Notes under the pieces: generated by a model
What the model was told of the DNA's origin: nothing
What the model saw: the letters and a program-made list of their open reading frames with translations, nothing else
Database searches by the model: none
Shown: piece after piece, positions 25,898 through 33,892 of the stretch
Position numbering within the stretch: position 1 is the first letter of the stretch
Layout of the letters: every line of letters starts with the position of its first letter
Made by a program: the position numbers and the translations under genes
NCBI RefSeq assembly: GCF_003337245.1
Contig: NZ_QPJE01000018.1
Coordinates: 1 to 46,024 of the forward strand
Source of the DNA: Halanaerobium sp. MA284_MarDTE_T2
GTDB lineage: Bacteria; Bacillota; Halanaerobiia; Halanaerobiales; Halanaerobiaceae
Direction: 5' to 3'
Length of the DNA: 46,024 nt

Positions 25898-26632
25898 TTA
25901 TTCAGCACAATCTCTCAGCACTGCTTCTACTTTTTTAATATCCTCTTTTCTATCAACACCGATAAGTTTTCCTTCTATCTCAATTACTTTTATTCTGTAT
26001 CCATTTTCTAAAACACGCAGCTGTTCAAGAGACTCTGCTTTTTCCAGTGGAGATGCTTCCATCTGGCTGTATTTTAGCAGAAAATCCCGCCTGTAAACAT
26101 ATAATCCAACATGCTGAAAATAATCTGCCTCTCCCGCCTGCAGATAGGGAATAGGAGAACGCGAAAAATATAGTGCATTATCATTTTTATCACAGATAAC
26201 TTTTACTATATCAGGATTTTCAGCTTCATCTCTATTCATTTTTATCTTAAGTGTACTTATCTGCAGATCTTCTTCCTGTAAAAAAGGTGCTAGAGCTGAA
26301 GCAATCATTTCCGGTTTTATTAAAGGTTCATCTCCCTGAACATTAACTATCAGATCTTCTGTCAGATTTTCTGCAGCCTCGGCAATTCTGTCAGTACCAG
26401 ATCTGTGTTCAGAAGATGTCATCACTGCTTCACCTCCAGCAGCTTCTACAGCTTCTTTAATCCGCATGTCATCAGTTGCTGTTATAACTCTATCTATTTT
26501 TTTAGCTTTTTTTACCTGCTCAATCACTCTTACTATCATTGGAACTCCATTAATTTCTGCAAGAGCTTTACCGGGGAAACGAGTTGAACCATAGCGGGCC
26601 GGTATTACTGCTGCTGCCTTTAAATCTGCCAT
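25898..26632 (-). CDS. kdsB: 3-deoxy-manno-octulosonate cytidylyltransferase (CMP-Kdo synthetase)
   Basis: This 244-residue cytidylyltransferase activates Kdo with CTP. It shows VIPARYGSTRFPGKALAEI at the N-terminus, VITATDD, MTSSEHRSGTDRIAEA, VNVQGDEPLI, ALYFSRSPIPY, HVGLYVYRRDFL and a C-terminal GVDRKEDIKKVE, all standard for KdsB. Length is normal. The ATG lies after AGAGGTG. It is 47 bp from lpxK. Confidence 0.96.
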   Translation of the reverse strand: MADLKAAAVIPARYGSTRFPGKALAEINGVPMIVRVIEQVKKAKKIDRVITATDDMRIKEAVEAAGGEAVMTSSEHRSGTDRIAEAAENLTEDLIVNVQGDEPLIKPEMIASALAPFLQEEDLQISTLKIKMNRDEAENPDIVKVICDKNDNALYFSRSPIPYLQAGEADYFQHVGLYVYRRDFLLKYSQMEASPLEKAESLEQLRVLENGYRIKVIEIEGKLIGVDRKEDIKKVEAVLRDCAE

Positions 26633-26679
26633 AATTACACCTCTAATTAATTTAATTAAAATATAGAAACATTACAGAT

Positions 26680-27783
26680 TTAAGCTAAAATCTGCTGGAC
26701 AGACTCCATAAATTCATCCTCTCTTTTTAAAGATATCTTCACTGCCAGCTTATAAATGGGGAGTCCATCAGTAATTTTTCTGTATTTTTTAATTTTAACC
26801 GAATCTTTTTCTGTAGTTATCATTATTTCTGCAGCTGAATTTTGAAATTTTTCTGCTAAATTCAGCAGGTCCTCTTCACTATAACTATAGTGGTCAGGAA
26901 AAGCTGTAAATTCTGCTATATCTGCATTTAAATCTTTAAGTGATCGTTTAAATGCATCCGGGCTGCCGATCCCGCAAAAGGCGAATATCTTTCGCTTCTG
27001 TAAAAACTTTAAAGAAAGTTTCTGCAGGCTGTCCAGTATCAAAATACTGTCGTTTTTTGTTTCTGCCCGAAACACTGGTTTTTTTTCATCAGTACAGCTG
27101 TTCAATTTTTTTTCTATCCTGTCAACTTCATCTTCACCCAAATTTTCTGTACGTGTAATTATTATTATATCTGCCCTTTTTATTTCAGAAAGAGGTTCTC
27201 TCAGAAGTCCTGCCGGAAGCAGTTTTCTATTAGAAAACGGGTCTCTGCCATCTATCAGGAGAATATCTAAATCGCGCGCCAGCTGATAATGCTGAAATCC
27301 ATCGTCAAGAACAATTAGACCTGAAAACCCTTTTTCTTCTGCCATTACTCCACCGGAATACCTATCTCTGGCTCTGATAAAATTTACATCTTTTATCTTT
27401 TCGGCAAGCATATATAATTCATCACCTGACAGTTCAGGACCACAGAGCAGCTCTCTTCCACTACTTATCTGTACGGGTTTTTTTATTTTTTTCTCTGCAC
27501 CATAACCCCTGCTGATAACTGTAATATCATTATCATGTTTTAACTTTTCCACCAGAAAAGCAGTAAATGGTGTTTTCCCAGTTCCACCAATTGTTATATT
27601 ACCAATACTAATTACTTTATTATTAAGCTTTTTGCTTTTTAAAATTCCACTTTTGTAAAGAAAGCGCCTGCTCTTTACAATTATATAATAACCAATGGAA
27701 GCTGCTTTGAGAAATATTTTTATCAAAAAAGCTGCAGCTCCCCTTTTTCTTCCATAAATTATGTCCAGTAGATAATCTTCCAT
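26680..27783 (-). CDS. lpxK: Tetraacyldisaccharide 4'-kinase
   Basis: This 367-residue inner-membrane kinase phosphorylates the 4' position of the lipid A disaccharide. It has an N-terminal membrane helix, then VISIGNITIGGTGKTPFTAFLVEKL with the P-loop, VISRGYG, SGDELYMLAEK, VLDDGFQHYQLARDLDILLID and GRDPFSNRKLLPAGLLREPL, and ends with the FPDHYSYSEEDL motif. I start at the ATG after GAGGAG; a TTG five codons upstream falls before that site. Length matches the family. Confidence 0.95.
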   Translation of the reverse strand: MEDYLLDIIYGRKRGAAAFLIKIFLKAASIGYYIIVKSRRFLYKSGILKSKKLNNKVISIGNITIGGTGKTPFTAFLVEKLKHDNDITVISRGYGAEKKIKKPVQISSGRELLCGPELSGDELYMLAEKIKDVNFIRARDRYSGGVMAEEKGFSGLIVLDDGFQHYQLARDLDILLIDGRDPFSNRKLLPAGLLREPLSEIKRADIIIITRTENLGEDEVDRIEKKLNSCTDEKKPVFRAETKNDSILILDSLQKLSLKFLQKRKIFAFCGIGSPDAFKRSLKDLNADIAEFTAFPDHYSYSEEDLLNLAEKFQNSAAEIMITTEKDSVKIKKYRKITDGLPIYKLAVKISLKREDEFMESVQQILA

Positions 27784-27809
27784 ATCATTTCTCCTCAATT
27801 AAGCAGAGG

Positions 27810-28454
27810 TTATAATAATTCTGAAGCTCTTTTTTCTGCTTTCTGCATTTCCTCTTTTAAAAGCTGCTGTTTTTCTTCAATCGTTAAATTTTTATCAAAT
27901 TTAACTGCTTCTCCAAATACCAGTGCAGTTTTAGAAAAAGGTAAAGGAAGCATGTAATTGTCCCAGCTGGAAAAATTCTTCCTGTGAGAAGAATCAACTC
28001 CGATAGGTATAATCACACCATCTGATCTTTCCTGCAGAAAAATAATGCCAGGCTTTACTTCGTGAATAGGACCTGTTGGTCCATCAGGAGTAAGAGCAGC
28101 TTTTTCTCCTTTTTTTAGTCTGCGGAAAAGAGATAAAAGAGAACGGCTGCCCCCTCTGCTGCTTGAGCCTCTGATGACATTCCATCCCAATCGTTTGAGA
28201 ACACCGGTCATATAGCCTCCATCTCTGCTCATGCTGGCCAGAGTATAAATACCTCTCCTGCGCAAAAAATAAACAGGTACCCACATTTTCCCGTGCCAGG
28301 CCGAAAAAATAACTGCACCACTGCTATTCAAATATTTTTCTGCTTTATCCCATCCTTCCACCTTTATGTTAAGGGTGGAATTAATGAGGCAGATAAGCGA
28401 ATAGGCTGCTGCAGGTATTATTTTATCTCTAATCTTATTAACTAACTCGCGCAA
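27810..28454 (-). CDS. DUF374 family lysophospholipid acyltransferase-like protein
   Basis: This protein of about 214 residues resembles LpxL-type acyltransferases but belongs to the separate DUF374 family. Motifs are FSAWHGKMWVPVYFL (an HX4-type catalytic His), ASMSRDGGYMTGVLKRLGWNVIRGSSSRGG, and LTPDGPTGPIHEVKPGII. The family commonly sits beside waaA, lpxK and msbA and probably acylates lipid A or a related lipid; the exact reaction is unproven. The start is uncertain. A TTG 5 nt after GAGGTGA is favoured; a longer frame beginning at 28532 would overlap msbA by 47 bp. Confidence 0.83.
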   Translation of the reverse strand: MRELVNKIRDKIIPAAAYSLICLINSTLNIKVEGWDKAEKYLNSSGAVIFSAWHGKMWVPVYFLRRRGIYTLASMSRDGGYMTGVLKRLGWNVIRGSSSRGGSRSLLSLFRRLKKGEKAALTPDGPTGPIHEVKPGIIFLQERSDGVIIPIGVDSSHRKNFSSWDNYMLPLPFSKTALVFGEAVKFDKNLTIEEKQQLLKEEMQKAEKRASELL

Positions 28455-28485
28455 AAAGTTCACCTCATTATTACTATTTAACTCA

Positions 28486-30258
28486 CTATTTCTCAATAAA
28501 CTGGCCCTGATATAATGATGCATACTTTCCATTTTTATTCAGCAGTTCTCTGTGGCTGCCCTGTTCAACAATTTCTCCATTTTCCAGAACAACTATATTA
28601 TCTGCATTTTTTATAGTGGAAAGCCTATGTGCAATTATAAAGGTGGTCCTATTCTGCATCAAGTGATCCAGTGCTTCCTGAACCAAAGCTTCCGATTCTG
28701 CATCAAGTGAGGAAGTAGCTTCATCAAGAATTAATATTTTTGGATCCTTCAAAATAGCTCTTGCAATAGATATTCTCTGCTTTTGACCTCCAGAAAGCCC
28801 GACACCTCTTTCACCAACCACTGTATCATATCCATCCGGAAATTTCATAATAAAATCATGTGCATTGGCAGACTTTGCCGCTTCATGTATCTGTTCATCG
28901 GCTGCATTAAGATCTCCATATGCAATATTGTCTCTTAAAGTACCGCTGAATAGAATTGTCTCCTGTGGTACAATACCGATAAAACTGCGCAGGCTGTCAA
29001 TCTTAATATCCTTAAGATCATGACCATCCAGTCGCATGCGTCCTTTGACCGGATCATAAAAGCGGGGGATAAGATCTACCATGGTAGTTTTTCCTGCTCC
29101 ACTGTGGCCGACAAGGGCGATTACTTCTCCTGGAGATGCAGTCAAATTAATATCTTTGAGAACTATTTCGTTTCTGTTATAGGCAAATGTAACATTATCA
29201 TAAACGATTTCACCATCTACATTATTTAAAACAATTTTGTTTTCATCATTTTCTCTGAGTACACTCTCTGTATCCATTATTTCAAATACTCTTTCTGCTG
29301 ATGCAAAAAGCTGCTGCAGCCTTTTGCTTAATTTGGTTAGTGACCTTAGTGGATCACTAATAGTAATTAAAAGAGTAAAAAAGGCAATAAGCTCTGAAGC
29401 CCGCATTCTACCTTTCATAACTTCATAGCCTCCAAACCACAGAATAGCTGTAAAAGCAATTGCAGCTATAAATTCCACCAGTGGTGTAAGAATAGCTCCA
29501 TACTGAGTCTTTTTCATTTTAGCTCTAAAATTAGCCTGATTTTCCGAGCTGAAGCGGTCAAATTCGTATTCTTCCCTTCCAAATGATTTGACAACTCTCA
29601 CTGCAGATAATGTTTCCTGCAGAACATCAGATACATTTGCTATTTTAACCTGAACTCTGCGGCTTACCCTCTTTAGCTTTACATTAAATTTTGTCATAAC
29701 ATAAGTTATTAAAGGTAAAATCAGCAGCAAAAATATTGTCAATCTATAATTCAGATAGACTAAATATCCAATACCACCAATTAACGTAAATGTTTTATCG
29801 ACTGTACCTACAGTTGTATTTATCATCGAATTTTCCAGCTGTGAAACATCATTGGTAACTCTGGAAAGAATATCACCTGTTTTGTTTTTGCTGTAAAAAC
29901 TGAGTGACAAATTTTGAAGATGAGAATAAAGTTCATCTCTCATATCTTTAATAGATTTTTGTGATACATATGACACCAGATAGTTCTGCCCATAATAAGC
30001 TATACCTTTGAGAAAATATATTAAAATCATAAAAAGAGCTATAAAGGTTAGCTGAGTAATTCCTTCTTCCCCTGCAGAAATATCTGAGATAATTGTTTCC
30101 AGCAGATCCTGAAAAACTTTTATAAAAAAAACTGTTAAAAAGGCGTGAACCATCATGGAGAAAACTCCTCCTGCCAGCCTGCCTTTATATGGTAAAACAT
30201 ACTTAAATACTCTTTTGAGTATATTTATAGAACCATTATTTTTCCGGATTAAGTCCAT
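28486..30258 (-). CDS. msbA: Lipid A export ABC transporter, permease/ATPase (MsbA family)
   Basis: This 590-residue half-transporter has six membrane helices in the first ~310 residues, including the ICL motif DILSRVTNDVSQLENSM and VQETLSAVRVVKSFGREEYEF. The nucleotide-binding domain follows, with Walker A GHSGAGKTT, Q-loop VPQETILFSGTLRDNIAYG, a perfect LSGGQKQR signature, Walker B ILILDEATSSLD and H-loop IAHRLST. A homodimer flips lipid A-core across the inner membrane. Other multidrug half-transporters look alike; the position between the hutP-like gene and lipid A genes argues for MsbA. It overlaps the upstream gene by 23 bp. Confidence 0.9.
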   Translation of the reverse strand: MDLIRKNNGSINILKRVFKYVLPYKGRLAGGVFSMMVHAFLTVFFIKVFQDLLETIISDISAGEEGITQLTFIALFMILIYFLKGIAYYGQNYLVSYVSQKSIKDMRDELYSHLQNLSLSFYSKNKTGDILSRVTNDVSQLENSMINTTVGTVDKTFTLIGGIGYLVYLNYRLTIFLLLILPLITYVMTKFNVKLKRVSRRVQVKIANVSDVLQETLSAVRVVKSFGREEYEFDRFSSENQANFRAKMKKTQYGAILTPLVEFIAAIAFTAILWFGGYEVMKGRMRASELIAFFTLLITISDPLRSLTKLSKRLQQLFASAERVFEIMDTESVLRENDENKIVLNNVDGEIVYDNVTFAYNRNEIVLKDINLTASPGEVIALVGHSGAGKTTMVDLIPRFYDPVKGRMRLDGHDLKDIKIDSLRSFIGIVPQETILFSGTLRDNIAYGDLNAADEQIHEAAKSANAHDFIMKFPDGYDTVVGERGVGLSGGQKQRISIARAILKDPKILILDEATSSLDAESEALVQEALDHLMQNRTTFIIAHRLSTIKNADNIVVLENGEIVEQGSHRELLNKNGKYASLYQGQFIEK

Positions 30259-30706
30259 AATAATGAATCCCCATTCCTGATATTTCGTGATCTACATCAA
30301 GACCTGGTATTCCCAACTTTCCATAAAGTGCAACAGCCAGATGTGGTGATTTACTTACTATACCAATTTTTATACCTGCTCCAGAAATACCTGAGAGCGG
30401 ATTATCAAAATCAACCATGGCTCTTTCAACACATCTGGTAAGAATACGCTGATCCTGTACAGATTCACTTATTACATCACCTTTTATTGCTGCTCCAAGG
30501 CAGTTGCGGAGAATCTTATCTTTCAGTTTTTCTCCTTTTCCTCCCGCTCTAGTAATTACTGCTTTATAACCTTCATCTTTAAATGCCTTAATGATTTTAT
30601 CATCAAACTCATCATTAACTATTGAAAGAAGCAGTGCAGCTTTTCCAATAGATTTTTCTCCATCAATAATTGTAAATTCGTCAATTGTAAAATCTGACAA
30701 TTCCAT
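30236..30706 (-). CDS. HutP-family RNA-binding protein
   Basis: This 156-residue protein ends in VALYGKLGIPGLDVDHEISGMGIHYYG, which matches the C-terminus of Bacillus HutP (SLYGTIGAP.. LEHETFGVGINH, from memory). The N-terminal SIGKAALLLSIV also fits. HutP is an Mg2+- and histidine-dependent antiterminator that binds RNA as a hexamer. Here the C-terminal metal His is kept (His140), but the two central His residues (73 and 77 in B. subtilis) align with Arg87 and Arg91, so ligand binding has probably changed. The ATG lies after AGAGGTGAT; an upstream GTG/ATT-type extension is rejected. It heads the LPS operon and overlaps msbA, suggesting an RNA-level role there. Confidence 0.75.
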   Translation of the reverse strand: MELSDFTIDEFTIIDGEKSIGKAALLLSIVNDEFDDKIIKAFKDEGYKAVITRAGGKGEKLKDKILRNCLGAAIKGDVISESVQDQRILTRCVERAMVDFDNPLSGISGAGIKIGIVSKSPHLAVALYGKLGIPGLDVDHEISGMGIHYYGLNPEK

Positions 30707-30813
30707 GATATCACCTCTTAATCTTATTATCATTCTTATATCTTTATTTCAAAAGGTCATTAATTTCTTTTCTGCAAATCAATAATTCAACAAAAAGAGA
30801 TTATATCCTTTTT

Positions 30814-30921
30814 TTAATATTCGATATCAGCTCTAGGCATAGAACCAATATTATTTGGATATCTAATCTTCTGCATCTGTGTTATATAGTCTGATATAAT
30901 ACGATATAATAAATAGGCCAA
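30814..30921 (-). CDS. Possible small protein of unknown function
   Basis: This is a frame of about 35 codons starting at TTG and ending GSMPRADIEY, between cobC and the hutP-like gene. The frame is open upstream into the cobC end, where GGAAGGAG precedes ATA rather than a normal start codon. The amino-terminal part is hydrophobic and basic. No family is recognised. AAAGGA is immediately next to the TTG, which is poor spacing. It may be a relic or not translated. The surrounding 207-bp gap must also contain the LPS operon promoter; a TATAAT lies just after this frame but no good -35 box is seen. Confidence 0.25.
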   Translation of the reverse strand: MAYLLYRIISDYITQMQKIRYPNNIGSMPRADIEY

Positions 30922-30941
30922 TCCTTTCTTAAATATCCAGA

Positions 30942-31562
30942 CTATGCTCCTTCCAATTCCAAATGTGGTACTGCATTTAAAAGACTAAATATTGGGTCTC
31001 CATCATAAATTTTTACTTTACTCATAGATGTATTCTGAACTTCAATCTGCCAGAATTTATCTACAGGCATATTAAATAGTTCTGAAAGCCATACTTTAAT
31101 AACTCCTCCATGTGTGACAACAATAATTTTTTCCTTCTGATGTTTTTCTATTAATATATCAAAAAATTCGCTTATTCTGCTGCTGAATTCGCGCAGAGTT
31201 TCTCCACCAGTAGGAGCATTATTAAGCGGGTCCTGCCTCCATTTTTTTAGTGATTCTGCATCATGTTTACTTATTGCAGAAAAATTTGATCCTTCCCATT
31301 CTCCAAAATCCATTTCTCTGATTTCGCTGTTTTCTATAGGTTTAAGATTTACTTCTTTACCTATGATTTCTGCAGTTTTAAGCGCTCTTTTTAAGTCACT
31401 GCTGTATAAAAATTTATATTTTTTTTTAGATAGATATTTAGATAATTTACAGGCCTGTTTGATGCCTGTACTGTTTAGTTCAATATCTTTTTTCCCCTGA
31501 AATATATGTTTTCTGTTCCATTCTGTTTCTCCGTGACGTATCAAAAGGATTTCTGTTTCCAT
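30942..31562 (-). CDS. cobC: Histidine phosphatase, probable alpha-ribazole-5'-phosphate phosphatase
   Basis: This 206-residue phosphoglycerate-mutase-type enzyme has the catalytic LIRHGETEWNRKHIFQGKKDIEL at its N-terminus, SDLKRALKTAEII, the acidic EIREMDFGEWEG and the second His in VVTHGGVIKVW. Members act on several phosphates; the CobC assignment comes from the adjacent cobS, cobU and cblS genes. It would dephosphorylate alpha-ribazole phosphate or the cobalamin phosphate end product. It lies 58 bp after cobS with a GGGAGG site and is the last recognised gene of this operon. Confidence 0.85.
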   Translation of the reverse strand: METEILLIRHGETEWNRKHIFQGKKDIELNSTGIKQACKLSKYLSKKKYKFLYSSDLKRALKTAEIIGKEVNLKPIENSEIREMDFGEWEGSNFSAISKHDAESLKKWRQDPLNNAPTGGETLREFSSRISEFFDILIEKHQKEKIIVVTHGGVIKVWLSELFNMPVDKFWQIEVQNTSMSKVKIYDGDPIFSLLNAVPHLELEGA

Positions 31563-31620
31563 TATTTCCTCCCATATAATTACATAAAATTAACACAGAC
31601 AAAATCATAACTAATTGGAT

Positions 31621-32370
31621 TTAAAAAATGACAAAAACTAATAATATAACAATTTCGCTCACTTCAACTATTGTACCATAAACATCCCCCGTTAGACCAC
31701 CTATCTTTTTTGAAGCCCGGCTGGCTACAAAAAAAGCTGTTAAAATAGCTGTTACAAATGCTGTTAAAATCGGTATCATATAATTAAATCCAAAAACTAC
31801 CAGCAGAATTAATAAAATAAAAATTGTAAAAAGTCCTGCAGTAAAAACATCTCTTTCTTTCGCACTGCTGTGCAGCTTTTCTGCCATTACACTTCCCTCT
31901 GCAACTTCACTTTTAGCAGTAATAACAGCCAGTATGAATCTGCTCAGCACAGGAAAAATCAGAAAAAAAATAAGATTATCGGCTGTGTACAGTTCAGAAA
32001 ACAGGAGATATTTTAAATAAATAATTAATATTAGCCCTATAACAGCAAATACCCCTGTATTAGAGTCATGCATAATTTTAACTGTCTTTTTTCTATCCCT
32101 TCCTGCAAAAAAACCATCAAAAAAATCAGCTGTACCATCAAGATGAACCCCACCTGTTAAATAAATATAAAATATAATAAGCAGAAAAGATGCTATTTCA
32201 GGTGGGAAAAAATTATTAAAAACAAACCCAAAAATAGAGATAATTATACCCAGTAGAAATCCAACCGGTGGAAAATAAACAGTAGAAAGTTCTGTAAATT
32301 CATTAACCTTAACCGGTACTCTGCTTAAAAAAGTTAGCGCTGTCAAAAAATCATTCAGGATCTTTTTCAA
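31621..32370 (-). CDS. cobS: Adenosylcobinamide-GDP ribazoletransferase
   Basis: This 249-residue inner-membrane protein has about six hydrophobic segments. The CobS hallmark is HLDGTADFFDGFFAGRDRKKTVKIMHDSNTGVFAVIGL, containing the two acidic clusters; FLSRVPV near the N-terminus and GGLTGDVYG near the C-terminus also match. It joins activated cobinamide to alpha-ribazole. It starts at TTG, overlapping the cobU stop (TTGA), with GAGGAGG about 9 nt upstream inside cobU. Confidence 0.95.
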   Translation of the reverse strand: MKKILNDFLTALTFLSRVPVKVNEFTELSTVYFPPVGFLLGIIISIFGFVFNNFFPPEIASFLLIIFYIYLTGGVHLDGTADFFDGFFAGRDRKKTVKIMHDSNTGVFAVIGLILIIYLKYLLFSELYTADNLIFFLIFPVLSRFILAVITAKSEVAEGSVMAEKLHSSAKERDVFTAGLFTIFILLILLVVFGFNYMIPILTAFVTAILTAFFVASRASKKIGGLTGDVYGTIVEVSEIVILLVFVIF

Positions 32371-32957
32371 AGAACATCTACCTCCTCATTATCAGAAAAA
32401 AGTTTTATTATTTCCAGGCCTTCTCCCTTTATCTCTCTCGGAAGACCGGCTGTCATGGTAAAAACCCTTTCAGCAGCAGAAGCACAAATTCTGGCTGCTC
32501 TTCCAGATATATCACGGAAGTATCTTCCCAGTTTATGAGGAGGCACAACACCCTGTCCTATTTCATTTTGAATGATAATAAATTCAAGTTTTCTTTCTTC
32601 TGCAGTTTTTAAAATATCTCTTACTTCTTTTAATAGAATCTTTTCTATTTCTCTGTACTCTTTATCCTCTTCTCTAATAAGAAGATTGCTCAAATAGGTA
32701 GTCAGGCAGTCAAAAAGAACAACAGACCCTTTAGAAATTTTTTTCAGTTCACTGCAGATATTAATTGGTGCTTCAACAGTTTTCCATCCATCCGGTCTGG
32801 ATTTTTTGTGTGCAGCAATTCTTTCTTTCATCTCCTGATCTACAGCTACACCACTGGCAATATATATTACTCTATCTCCGCCCAATTTTTTGGCGATTAA
32901 TTCACCAAAGCTGCTTTTGCCGCTTCTTGCTCCACCAGTTACTAAAATAACCGACAT
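32367..32957 (-). CDS. cobU: Adenosylcobinamide kinase / adenosylcobinamide-phosphate guanylyltransferase
   Basis: This 196-residue bifunctional enzyme has the P-loop VTGGARSGKSSFGE at the N-terminus, AAHKKSRPDGWKTVEAP with the guanylylated His region, and VLFDCLTTYLSNLL. The C-terminal part has FIIIQNEIGQGVVPPHKLGRYFRDISGRAA. It activates cobinamide for CobS. It overlaps the upstream binding-protein gene by 1 bp (TGATG) and cobS by 4 bp. Confidence 0.96.
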   Translation of the reverse strand: MSVILVTGGARSGKSSFGELIAKKLGGDRVIYIASGVAVDQEMKERIAAHKKSRPDGWKTVEAPINICSELKKISKGSVVLFDCLTTYLSNLLIREEDKEYREIEKILLKEVRDILKTAEERKLEFIIIQNEIGQGVVPPHKLGRYFRDISGRAARICASAAERVFTMTAGLPREIKGEGLEIIKLFSDNEEVDVL

Positions 32958-33892
32958 CAGATTCCCTCCAATTTGTCTTTAAGTTCTGGAAAAATAGCTG
33001 CAGCAATTTCTTTTAATCCATCTATTATTCTTGGTGAAGGTCTGCTTATCTTATCCTGGTCAACCAGATAAACTCTCTCTTTTTTGACAGCTTTAAGCTC
33101 ACTAAATAATGGTCGGTTAAGTATATCCTTAATAGTAATACCTCCAGCTGCACTGTGGGGACTGGAAATATAAACATCTGGGTCAGCCAGTATCAGGCTC
33201 TCAATTCCAAATCTCGGCCAGGCACCTTCTGCATTTTTTCCAATATTATTTCCACCTGCTGTCTCTATTACACTATTTATAAATGTATTATCTCCAGCTG
33301 TGTAGAGGGGATCAGACCATATTTCATAAAAAACATCAGGTCTTTTAGTGTTCTGAAGCTTTTCAGCAATTAATGATTCTATTTTTTTTAGCCTGAAATT
33401 CATTTTTTCTGCAATCTGTTCTGCTTTTTTAGAACTTCCTGTAAGCCAACCTATTGTTTTTATCATATCAATAGTTTCTTCAATATCAAGTGGATTAAAC
33501 CCAACTGCTGCAAGGCCCAGATTGTTTAATCTCTTTAGAGCCTCACTTTTATTAATAGAATCAGCAATAATTAAATCAGGTTCTAATGTAATAATCTTTT
33601 CTATATTCACTTCAGTAACTGATCCGATTTTTTCTTTTTCCGCTGCTTCTGGAGGATAATTAGCATATGTTGTTACACCAACAAGTTTATCTTCCAGACC
33701 TAAAAAATATATTAACTCGGTTATACTTGGGGCCAGTGAGATAATCCTTTCCGGTTCTTTTTCCAAAATTATCTTATGCCCCAGTTCATCTTCATACTGT
33801 ACTGGAAAACCAGTTTTGTCAGCAGTATAAGCTTCTGCAGTAAATATTATTACAAACATGACGAGGAAAATGGCAAATATTTTTTTACTCAT
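32957..33892 (-). CDS. ABC transporter substrate-binding protein, cobalamin/corrinoid type (BtuF-like)
   Basis: This 311-residue periplasmic protein has an N-terminal signal peptide of about 22 residues (IFAIFLVMFVIIFTAEA) without a lipobox. It belongs to the helical-backbone PBP family: PERIISLAPSITELIYFLGLEDKLVGVTTYANYPPEA, EPDLIIADSINK and VYISSPHSAAGG. Corrinoid specificity is inferred from the surrounding cobalamin genes; the same fold binds ferric siderophores. No BtuC or BtuD gene is nearby, so the permease and ATPase must be elsewhere. It overlaps the cblS-like gene by 8 bp. Confidence 0.86.
   Translation of the reverse strand: MSKKIFAIFLVMFVIIFTAEAYTADKTGFPVQYEDELGHKIILEKEPERIISLAPSITELIYFLGLEDKLVGVTTYANYPPEAAEKEKIGSVTEVNIEKIITLEPDLIIADSINKSEALKRLNNLGLAAVGFNPLDIEETIDMIKTIGWLTGSSKKAEQIAEKMNFRLKKIESLIAEKLQNTKRPDVFYEIWSDPLYTAGDNTFINSVIETAGGNNIGKNAEGAWPRFGIESLILADPDVYISSPHSAAGGITIKDILNRPLFSELKAVKKERVYLVDQDKISRPSPRIIDGLKEIAAAIFPELKDKLEGI

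Noticed and set aside
25421-26011. 196-residue plus-strand frame opposite kdsA and kdsB
   Set aside because: Ser/Phe-rich antisense shadow of two strongly conserved Kdo genes.
28486-30258. MsbA-like protein as a multidrug or bacteriocin exporter
   Set aside because: Possible from sequence alone, but overlap with the LPS operon and adjacency to lpxK and acyltransferase genes favour lipid A export; no peptidase domain is present.
30236-30706. Assignment as LpxI because of the position beside lipid A genes
   Set aside because: The C-terminal motif ALYGKLG...DHEISGMGIHY fits HutP, and the length (156 residues) is much too short for LpxI.
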